A stretch of DNA of 64,000 nucleotides from Ilex aquifolium (lineage: Eukaryota; Streptophyta; Magnoliopsida; Aquifoliales; Aquifoliaceae), in contig OX637410.1 of the NCBI GenBank assembly GCA_951799425.1, forward strand, positions 1,674,001-1,738,000, given 5' to 3'. Positions within the stretch are counted from its first letter, which is position 1. Every line of letters begins with the position of its first letter. Shown here one piece after another: positions 56,591 to 64,000 of the stretch. The notes under the pieces were generated by a model that saw only the letters and a program-made list of their open reading frames with translations, ran no database searches and was not told the DNA's origin. A program made the position numbers and the translations under genes.

Positions 56591-57774
56591 GTAATAACAT
56601 TTCTGAAGCATGCGGTGGCCATTTTTCATCAAAGAAAACTGCTGCAAAAATATTGCAATGTGGATTTTACTGGCCCACGCTTTTCAAAGATGTCCATGCC
56701 TTTTGTTTAACTTGCGATAGATGTCAAAGGTTGGGAAGCATTTCTAAAAGAAATATGATGCCCTTAAACCCCATTCTGGTGTTTGAAATTTTTGACCATT
56801 GGGGCATCGATTTTATGGGACCGTTTCCCCCTTCTTTTGGCTATCTATACATTTTAGTGGCCGTAGACTATGTATCCAAATGGGTTGAAGCAATTCCATG
56901 CCGAAACAATGATCACCGAACAGTGATTAAGTTTTTAAAAGAAAATCTTTTGTCCTAGTTTGGAATTCTGAAATCAATCATAAGTGATGGGGGTGCTCTT
57001 TTTTGCAATCGTCCCATCTAGAATTTGATGAAAAAATACTTGAACTTTCACAAAATTGCAACCCCTTATCACCCATAGACCAGTGGACAGGCTGAACTAG
57101 CTAATCGGGAGATCAAATTAATTTTAGAAAAAATGGTAAATCCAGACCGTAAAGATTGGTCATTAAGACTAACTGATGCACTCTGGGCATACCACACTAC
57201 TTTTAAAACAATTTTGGACATGTCTCCTTATCGATTAGTCTATGGAAAGCCGTGTCACCTACCTGTAGAATTGGAACATAGGACATATTGGTATATTAAA
57301 GCAATGAACTTTAACTTGGACAAGGTCGTACTAGCAAGGAAACTTCAGATAAATGAATTGGAGGAATTGAGAAATGAAGTATATGAGAATGCTAAGATTG
57401 CTAAAACCAGGATGAAAATTTTTCATGACAAGAACATTGTGCGGAAATCTTTTGAGCCTTCTCAAAAAGTCCTGTTATTTAATTCAAGACTCCGCCTCTT
57501 TCCTGGTAAATTGAAGTCAAGATGGACTGGGCCTTACATTATCAAAAAGGTGTTTGGACATGGAGCAGTTGAAGTGGAAAACCCATCGAACAGTAATATC
57601 TTTATTGTTAATGGTCAACGGTTGAAACTATTTTTGGAGGACTTTGTTAAAAATGTGGAAACCATTCTTTTAATGGAACCAGAATACTCCTCCGAGATTC
57701 GTGCCTACCGACACTCAATTGGATCGGGTCAGGAAAAATCTAACCCAACCCGACCCGCTGGGGTGCCTTTATAA
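56591..57774 (+). pseudogene. F integrase
   Basis: A small deletion after 56590 shifts the frame in the zinc region. Frame 56653-56958 has [19 protein letters not shown] and [17 protein letters not shown], and ends at TAG. IISDGG follows, then TAGs at about 57019 (TGG) and 57076-57078 (CAG). Frame 57133-57774 gives the C-terminal part ([38 protein letters not shown]). Confidence 0.88.
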
Positions 57775-57877
57775 GGCCCCCAATCTTTTTGCCAGACGCC
57801 GCTGTTGGCCCCCCCATCCCTCTTCTTCTTCTTCGTTTTCATTGTTTTGTGATAAACGACCCATCCCCTGCAAACCA

Positions 57878-58024
57878 ATGACTACACACTCTACAAACAC
57901 AATCTTTTGCTTCATGCTTTGCATTTTAATTTTATATTTGCTCATGGGTGTTCTTCTCTGGTTCGCACTCACACACAAGGATTTTCAGCCTACCCGAAAC
58001 CCATATCTGCGCAAAGATGAGTAA
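57878..58024 (+). CDS. ORF1 of F: 48-aa single-pass membrane micropeptide
   Basis: Same length and frame as 10894-11040. Hydrophobic FCFMLCILILYLLMGVLLWF at residues 10-29, then LTHKDFQPTRNP and a charged end. It is open in spite of the many stops in F gag-pol. Differences from the A2 copy fall mostly in third codon positions. Expression is unproven; it is inside a longer frame from 57701 that has no conserved start. Confidence 0.55.
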   Translation: MTTHSTNTIFCFMLCILILYLLMGVLLWFALTHKDFQPTRNPYLRKDE

Positions 58025-58133
58025 TTTGGGTATTTTTATTTGTAGGTTTCGGCAGAAGAACAGATCTCCACCATTCAACCTCATCTCCAAGATCCATACA
58101 CTGGTAAATTCGAAACATTGGGGACAATGTTCA

Positions 58134-58148
58134 GTTTAAGTTGGGGGT
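58134..58148 (+). other. Internal polypurine-tract-like motif of F
   Basis: GTTTAAGTTGGGGGTG after GGGGACAATGTTC. F has no such tract at its 3' LTR, so this is the only one left in the element. Confidence 0.55.
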
Positions 58149-58290
58149 GAGAACTACAGTTCATATTTTTATTTTTATTTTGTGCCTGTAAAATTTTTGT
58201 TTTTGTTGTTGTTGTTGTTTCTGATCATATTGTGTATCGTACCTTGTGTTTTGTATAAATTGATGATCATGTATGTGAGTCAGTTACAAT

Positions 58291-58333
58291 CGTCTTTGTG
58301 ACTGACAGACGTTAAAGAACCAAATAGTGAGTC
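58291..58333 (+). promoter_or_regulatory. Conserved 43-bp box in F
   Basis: Begins CGTCTTTGTGACTGACAG; two mismatches to the A2 box. It ends 16 bases before the ORF2 start codon at 58350. Confidence 0.6.
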
Positions 58334-58349
58334 TTAAAGCTTAGAAAGC

Positions 58350-58760
58350 ATGGATGTTAAACTTTTTTGGTTTAGTCTGGGAGTTCTACGCACTTTTCCA
58401 TCTGATATGCATACTGTGATCATGAGAAAAGCAAGACTAGTAAGGCAAGCTGAAATCCAAGAAGAACAAGCGATACCCCTCTGTGGCAGAAGCACTTTTG
58501 CTAAACGTCGTCGTGCCAAAAGACTTGGTGCTTGTAAACAGTGTGGCAGAGTCTTTCACAAGAAAAGATATAACCAGTGTTCTGAACCAATTTTCGGTCT
58601 CGCACTCGATCGATTAGACTGGATAGTGAATGGGCTGAGTAAGGATTACTCTGATACGCCATGCTATTCCGGTACTTTGCTTAACCGGTTTGTGAGACAG
58701 GAAATTGGGAGAGTCATTGGTTGTTCGAAAGACACAGAGACAGAGGACGACTCGGATTAG
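58350..58760 (+). CDS. ORF2 of F: 136-aa basic Cys/His protein
   Basis: Intact 136-codon frame, MDVKLFWFSLG... to ...EDDSD, with the same KRRRAKR run and C62-X2-C65-X4-H70-X6-C77 as the A2 copy. Substitutions from A2 concentrate at residues 20-42 and 82-128. The Cys at 45, 105 and 125 are kept. It is the best-preserved reading frame of F. I do not recognise a named family; nucleic-acid binding is inferred from the basic run and the Cys/His pattern. Confidence 0.66.
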   Translation: MDVKLFWFSLGVLRTFPSDMHTVIMRKARLVRQAEIQEEQAIPLCGRSTFAKRRRAKRLGACKQCGRVFHKKRYNQCSEPIFGLALDRLDWIVNGLSKDYSDTPCYSGTLLNRFVRQEIGRVIGCSKDTETEDDSD

Positions 58761-59029
58761 ACTGCTTTTTAACAAAACTGTAGAAAATGTGTTTTTAGGG
58801 ATGAAAGCCAAATGTCCGAATTTTTGTAAAAAGTGTAACAATTTTCTTGTACAAACTCTTTTGACTGAAATGAAAATATGGGCCGAGTAAGGAATGTCCT
58901 AGAATACCAACCTAAAGCCTGGGTAGGGACTTATCCTGAGATGCCATGAATTTTTGGTTCAAACTTGTGTGTTTAGCCCTCTCTGATTGTGTATAGTGTA
59001 GTGCAGAAATTTTTTTGATTTTGATTCAA

Positions 59030-59206
59030 CGTTCGAACGCCAATTGACGTTCGAACGTCGCCTGCTTGCAGTACTCAGCTTATGATGAAGTCACTGACAA
59101 AACTCAAAAGTACTGGGAGCTCACCACGTTCGAACATCATTCACGTTCGAACGATCATTTAAAAATCCTTCTACACACGTTCGAACGACATTGACGTTTG
59201 AACGTC
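59030..59206. repeat. Paired CGTTCGAACG module upstream of ORF3 in F
   Basis: Three pairs with 7-8 base spacers (CCAATTGA, TCATTCA, ACATTGA) and the linker CAAAAGTACTGGGAGCTCAC, the reverse-orientation counterpart of 9601-9902. Confidence 0.88.
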
Positions 59207-59397
59207 ACGACTCAGGCTGTAAAAGCCTGGTTCATCTTCTTCATTTCAAAACCACCCAAAAACCCCCAAACCCTCGGTGACCCTTCATTACCCAAGCCCC
59301 AAAACACCTACCATTCTCCATTTCTACCTAAAATCAATCATACCAAGACCATTTCCACCTTATTCACCCTCATTTGCACAAGAAAATCTAGCCTTTC

Positions 59398-60204
59398 AAT
59401 CCCTAACACCCCCGCAACCCACCAAGTCAAGAGCCCAATATGGTGGAAGAGGTCATCAAAGAGAGGGAAGGGAGACCCATTATGCGAAGATATGACCGAA
59501 CTCGCTTTCCCACCGCGCTCAAAGCAGAAAGGTATGAAAACTTCTACCAAAACAAAGCCATAGTTTGTGAACGGGATGTGATCTTGGCTGACTTTGCGGA
59601 GTTAGGGATCTTTGCGGATATGGAGAGGAAGGGGTGGTTGTTATATTTGAGGAATGGCGGGGAGGCCATGGTTGACTTGGTGCAGGAGTTTTACTCCAAC
59701 GCCGAGATCATCAACGAGGAAATTTGAACATATGTAAGGGAAATCCATGTGGATGTGGATGAAGACTATATTAGGGAGTTGAGGCAAGAAGTGCCTCGGG
59801 TGCAAAACTCGACCAACCCACGAGAAAGAACGTGGCGATGAACGTTGTGGGGGTAGAATTAACGGGATTGCCTACTTTTCTTGGGCGGGGAAGAGATTTT
59901 TTAGACAATGGGAGCTCATAGACAAGTATAAAATAATAAATTTGATTGCGATTTCGAACTTTGCCCTAATCGGACGAAAAAATGAAATCCTCACCGACAT
60001 GGCCTGTCTATTGTATGCACTTGGGAAGGGCCACAACATCGACCTCCCCTCCCTGGTTTTGACAGAAATGAAAAAGGGATGCGATGTGAAGCGGAACTCG
60101 CTCCCGTTTGGCACCCTAGTAACTGAGCTATGCAAGGATCATGGGATTATAGTGAGACCAGAGATGAAGATAGAAAGACCGATAGGGCCATTGAGCAAGG
60201 CTTC
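59398..60204 (+). pseudogene. ORF3 of F: plant transposon-protein domain, truncated
   Basis: Matches A2 ORF3 from its N-terminal EPN-VEEV onward (RYENFYQNKAIVCERDVIL, FADMERKGWLLYLRNGGEA, EFYSNAEI). A TGA at 59725-59727 and a frameshift near 59810 break it. The frame resumes at 59942-60211 (IAISNFALIGRKNEIL, LTEMKKGCDVKRNSLPFGTL). It is cut at 60204, where the LTR starts right after GCAAGGCTTC. The homologous A2 sequence goes on for another 80 or more codons. Confidence 0.78.
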
Positions 60205-62141
60205 TGATTAGCACTTAAAATTAGCATATTACTTTGCCGTTTTAAAACTAATTGTACTTTGATGGAGTTTAAGTGATGTCATTTCAGGCCCTAAACTGGA
60301 CAAGGACCCAAGAACAAAAAGTACCACACTTGGATGCAACACTAGCACACATTAGAGCCCAAAATTGGAGAAGCTTTGGAGAACAGCCAGACCGTTCGAA
60401 CGCCAACTCACGTTCGAACGTCCACATTACACTGTAGCAGACTCAACTGCTAAGAGAAGACGTGTTGCAGTGAGGAAAGAAGACTGAAGCTCTGAAGCAC
60501 TTGAGTGTCACGTTCGAACGCCAACTCACGTTCGAACGTGCACTTGAGTTGATTGAAGACCAGACTACTGCATAGAGTTGGAACTGAACTTCACAGAAGA
60601 CCAACAGACCACTCGAGTGAAAGGGTCAGAACACATCTGGCGTTCGAACGCTCTTAGTGCAAAAACAGAAGAAACGTTCGAACGGCAGTCAACGTTCGAA
60701 TGCCCTTAGTGCAAAAACAGAAAGAACGTTCGAACGCCAACTCACATTCGAACGTTCTCCACAGACTGGCAGCAGAGTGGTTGGCTTTTCACTTGGACTT
60801 GGGCGGCAAACACTATTCCTTCACCTCCTCTTGCCTATAAATACTCCCCTTGTTGGAGAGTTGAAGGAGCCAAGTAGAATAGTTGATGGAGGCTTAGACT
60901 CCCACTCACATTGTAGATTTAGTTTATTTTCCTTGTATGAAGTCTTTATCTTAGAGATTAGTTTGGCTTTAGTCCAACATCTCTTGCTTGTTATAAAAGT
61001 AGTTTTATGCTTATGCTTATGCTTATGCTTTCATTTTACATGCATAGAAGAGAGATAGTTCATCTTTTGGTTGAGGAAGCAACCCTCCAATTCTTGGTTG
61101 AGGAAGCCACCCTCCAAATGTGACTAGCTTTCTTCTACTTTTATTGTTCATGCATTTCACTTCCATTGCTTGAGCTTCTTTCTTTCTTAGAAGAGTGAAA
61201 CTCTTCCACTTTTCTAGAGTTTTACCAAAGCCGTGAAGGGTGGAACGTGATTCACCCATTCTTTGTTAAAGATTGGCTCCGTGTTTGTTGTTACTTTATC
61301 TTTTAAGTTCTCTACTTGGAGGGATGAGCATCACTCACTTTTCTAGCTTTACCCAAGCCATGAAAAGTGAGTAGTTTCTCATTCACTCTTTAGTAAGAGG
61401 AGAAGGACATGTATAAGTTATCCGAGAATCATATTTGTGCATTGTTTTTATGCTTAACGTTTATTTCTTCTTGTTATTGGATGATTGATTGCATCTAGCA
61501 AAGCTAAGGTACTTTGTATAACTGTAGGTTCTTTCTATGACACTGATGACTCTTGCATAGAAAGACTCATCAGTTTAAGGCAAGTACCCCGGCTAGATCC
61601 TCATGACTACCCTTCAATCCTCCCCCTTATTGTACTTCATTTAAAGAATGGAATATTAATATCATGATTGGATGTCTTGTAGAAACACTTGCTTGTTTGT
61701 AGACGGGTTAAGTCTCGGCACAAGCAATTCTTGTAAACTTCTAGAAAGACATCGGAATCATGTTCTTAATTCTCACAATCCATCTTTATCTTCCGATTAA
61801 CTTGCTGTTGACACGGGAGTTAATTGAGTTATCAAGCACAATTATGACAAACCAGATAACTAACTACATGTCCAGATCCTTGCACTAAAGAGTGACTCTT
61901 TTTAATTAGCACTTATCTCCTATTTTGTTAAGAAAATCCTCTTGGAAAGAATCTTATATTCTATCCAGGAAAACTCATATCTCACAACAAATCTCAAGGG
62001 TTACAATCAATAGGTCTCTACCACTGCTTACCTCAGAAATATCAACAAAAGTTCCCTGTGGATTCGACTCCGAACTCAAACCCGATTATTACTACAGCTT
62101 GACCGCCTGCACTTGGGTGTACACATTTCGGATCAAGAACA
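60205..62141 (+). repeat. LTR at the 3' end of F (type I, A-like)
   Basis: 1937 bp, TGATTAGCACTTAAAATTAG... to ...GATCAAGAACA. It is closer to the A LTRs than to the F 5' LTR: its leader and its short conserved frame at 61485-61667 are almost the same as 19217-19399 and 4940-5122. It has no polypurine tract before it, and the flanks GCTTC and GAAGT are not a direct repeat. TATA box at 60836-60843 and palindromes at 60392-60756. Confidence 0.9.
60392..60756. repeat. Palindrome cluster, core CGTTCGAACG, in the F 3' LTR
   Basis: Same arrangement as 20141-20506 read on the opposite strand, with mostly perfect palindromes and 8-base spacers (CCAACTCA, GCAGTCAA). Confidence 0.88.
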
Positions 62142-62640
62142 GAAGTCTCATCTGTGAATTAGGGATTTTGACCAAATTAGGATTTTTTCAATGATTGATA
62201 TATTTGGGTTATTTGAATTATTAAATTTGAAAACACTTTCAATATGCATATCTTCTTGCTTACCTATAGATAGTTCAGTCTGTCATGGATAATTCTTGGA
62301 ATCAAAGCAATCGAAGTGAGTTTAATTATTTCAAAATAAAGTCAATTAACTTGATTACATATTTGTTATTCTTATTTGGGTGTTAATAGAATATTTTCCA
62401 TTTGAGTGCGTTTGAGTATAATCTTAAGTGAGTTATAAGAAATTGGGTCAAAATACTTGTTCACGGTGAGATGAACTCTACCAATTAATTAGTATTTTCT
62501 TTAATTGTTATTTCTTAGTCGATAGGTTCTACAACCAAACTCTAAAAAAATCAAGGTTTTTATTTTCTTTTGCCTATCACCCTTTGAATCATCCATTTTC
62601 CCTAAGAAGACGACCTCGGTAATCGACCGAGTTAAAAACA
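62142..62640. other. Unassigned A/T-rich stretch
   Basis: About 500 bp between the F 3' LTR and the H gag remnant. I see no coding domain, LTR edge or repeat shared with the rest of the window. It may be H internal sequence or a host spacer. Confidence 0.4.
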
Positions 62641-63860
62641 TGATAACTTTCCTACGCTTAGGAATTCTTTGATAATTTAACCATCTCAAGAGAGCAAGCA
62701 GTAGGGTGACACATTGGGTTCACCTTGGGGGCCAAACCCATGCTGAGGCGGGTTCTGTGCAAACCTTTGTGGTCCATGGGTGTGATGCTGAGAACTAGTA
62801 GACGGGCCTTGACCATAAATGTGTTGATTTTGTTGGACAAGAAGGGCATATGACTTGGATGCATGTGGTGCAGCAATGTTATCATTTCTCCAACTAAAGT
62901 TATGATGGGTCTGCCATCTTGGGTTATATGTTTTAGGGTAAGAAGAATATGATTACTTAGGCTGATTAAATGCATTAACCTGTTCATGTAAAATTTCCTT
63001 GAATGTCTGAATGGTCGAGGTCTCCCTTGTGGAATGCTCGATTGGATCACATATAGAGCATGACTCATCAACCTTGGGTACACTACTTACCTCATAAACA
63101 TTTTGCACTTCCAAACTTTCCACCTTTCGAGATAATTTTCCAATCTTGGCATGTAATTTATCTTGATCTCTCAAAACATATTTTCCTCCCTTAGTGGATT
63201 GGGAAGCAGTAGATGAATTTGATCTCTCGGCAGGATTAGAAAATTCCCAAGATTTGGCATTCTCTGTCAAGTTATCAAAATAATCTAAGGCTTCCTCAGG
63301 ATCTTTATTAAGAAATTCACCATTGCACCTCATGTCTATGAACTGGTGATGTGTAGAGGTAATTCCTTCATAAAAGAAACTAACTAATTGCCAAGACTCA
63401 AACCCATGATGTGGAATGAAGTTAAAAAGATCCTGGAATCTTTCCTAGAAATCATAGAACTGTTCATTTTTCTCTGAAAAATTCTGAATTTATTTTTTCA
63501 AAGAAGTAGTTATATGGATTGAAAAAAAAATCTTTAGAAATTCATATTGTATATTGGACCATGAAGCTATTGATCGGGTTTCAAAGAGTTTAGCCAAGAT
63601 TTCATTTTATCCTTAAGGGAAACGGAAAATAACTTCATTCTAGCAATTTTTTCACGCACATTTTGGTCGAGAAATGTACCAACTATCTTCTCAAATTCCT
63701 TTAAGAAAATGGTTTTTCCTATCCACACCATCGAATTGGGGCAATAATTGGAGCATTCCTAAATAACAACAAATTCATGTGCTTGGACCGGAAAAAGTAT
63801 GCAAGATCGTGCAGTTGTTCTAGTTGAATCGTTGAATCACCTTTCAAATTGAATCGTTGG
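62641..63860 (-). pseudogene. Element H gag remnant
   Basis: Minus-strand gag, same subfamily as C. Frame 63333-62953 has GEFLNKDPEEALDYFDNLTE, GGKYVLRDQDKLHAKIGKLS and a damaged knuckle CSICDPIEHSTRET (last Cys lost), then HEQVNAFNQP. The tail continues in frame 63083-62658. The upstream capsid (63860-63340) is visible only in broken frames. The pol expected to follow is absent below 62640. Confidence 0.82.
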
Positions 63861-63878
63861 TCCCTGGCAATGGCGCCA
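63861..63878 (-). other. H primer-binding site (tRNA-Asp type)
   Basis: Reverse complement TGGCGCCATTGCCAGGGA, two mismatches from the tRNA-Asp complement. The H LTR edge follows near 63887 and is interrupted at 63912. Confidence 0.85.
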
Positions 63879-63911
63879 AAAATACTTGAATCGATTTTCC
63901 TGAATGATGCT

Positions 63912-64000
63912 TGTAACACCCTGCATTTTCTTTTATATATGCATATAGATATATAGATATAGCAAATAATGGTTGTAAAGATGTGGATAGGGGTATTGAA
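63912..64000 (+). repeat. Start of a chromovirus-like LTR in the H LTR (cut by window end)
   Basis: TGTAACACCCTGCATTTTC and the following 70 bases match the first part of the solo LTR at 35613-37604. The preceding ATGCT would be the left target duplication. Confidence 0.85.

Larger units (their letters stand above)
50151..62141 (+). mobile_element. Athila-like element F, probably chimeric
   Basis: Plus-strand 12-kb element with LTR, tRNA-Asp primer site, gag, protease, RT-RNase H, integrase, ORF1, internal polypurine tract, conserved box, ORF2 and part of ORF3, then directly an LTR. The roughly 2 kb of 3' non-coding region and the polypurine tract seen in A2 are missing. The two LTRs are not a matched pair, and no target duplication is visible. 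Gag and pol carry many stops, mainly CAG to TAG. Confidence 0.85.

Noticed and set aside
62142..62640. Possible host gene fragment between F and H
   Set aside because: No exon-like open frame, domain or splice pattern could be recognised, so it is left unassigned.

Overview
The window is a block of nested plant LTR retrotransposons, and I recognise no host gene, tRNA, rRNA or CRISPR array in it. Three things point to a seed plant. The Ty3/gypsy proteins are of the Athila-like type (Asp-Leu-Gly protease, FMDD reverse transcriptase, primer-binding sites matching the 3' end of tRNA-Asp). There is also a chromodomain-bearing chromovirus of Tekay/Del type primed by initiator tRNA-Met. Several LTRs are nested with 5-bp target duplications. 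I cannot name the species.

Layout on the minus strand from the left: an Athila-like internal region A1 (1-4465, cut by the window edge), one LTR (4466-6448), a second internal region A2 (6449-16854) and another LTR (16855-20690, split by a solo LTR at 16938-18820). The LTR at 4466-6448 is bordered by a polypurine tract on one side and a primer-binding site on the other. It therefore serves both internal regions, a tandem LTR-internal-LTR-internal array. From 20691 to 22063 lies the 3' end of an older element G. Chromovirus E (plus strand, 22064-29479) sits in G, and its 3' LTR is cut off. It abuts a diverged Athila-like element B (minus, 29480 to about 39177), whose LTR holds a chromovirus-like solo LTR (35613-37604). 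Next is C (minus, about 39178-48159), a deleted Athila-like element whose 3' LTR holds another solo LTR (39409-41917). Then come the LTR and 3' end of D (48160-50150), element F (plus, 50151-62141), an unassigned stretch, and a gag remnant H (minus, 62641-63911) cut by the start of another chromovirus-like LTR (63912-64000).

Every element has broken coding regions. The most intact are A2 gag (406 codons) and A2 RT-RNase H-integrase (1060 codons), yet both have lost a key residue. Many stops are CAG to TAG changes, as expected from decay of CHG-methylated DNA.

The most interesting material is the 3' accessory module of A2 and F. It has a 48-codon single-pass membrane ORF, a 136-codon basic Cys/His-rich ORF open in both copies, and an ORF I match from memory to the 'putative plant transposon protein' family. 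With it come an internal polypurine tract and a 43-bp conserved non-coding box. A second striking signal is clusters of perfect palindromes (core TTCGAA or ACCGGT) in LTRs and 3' regions. Related modules occur in both Athila-like and chromovirus-like repeats.
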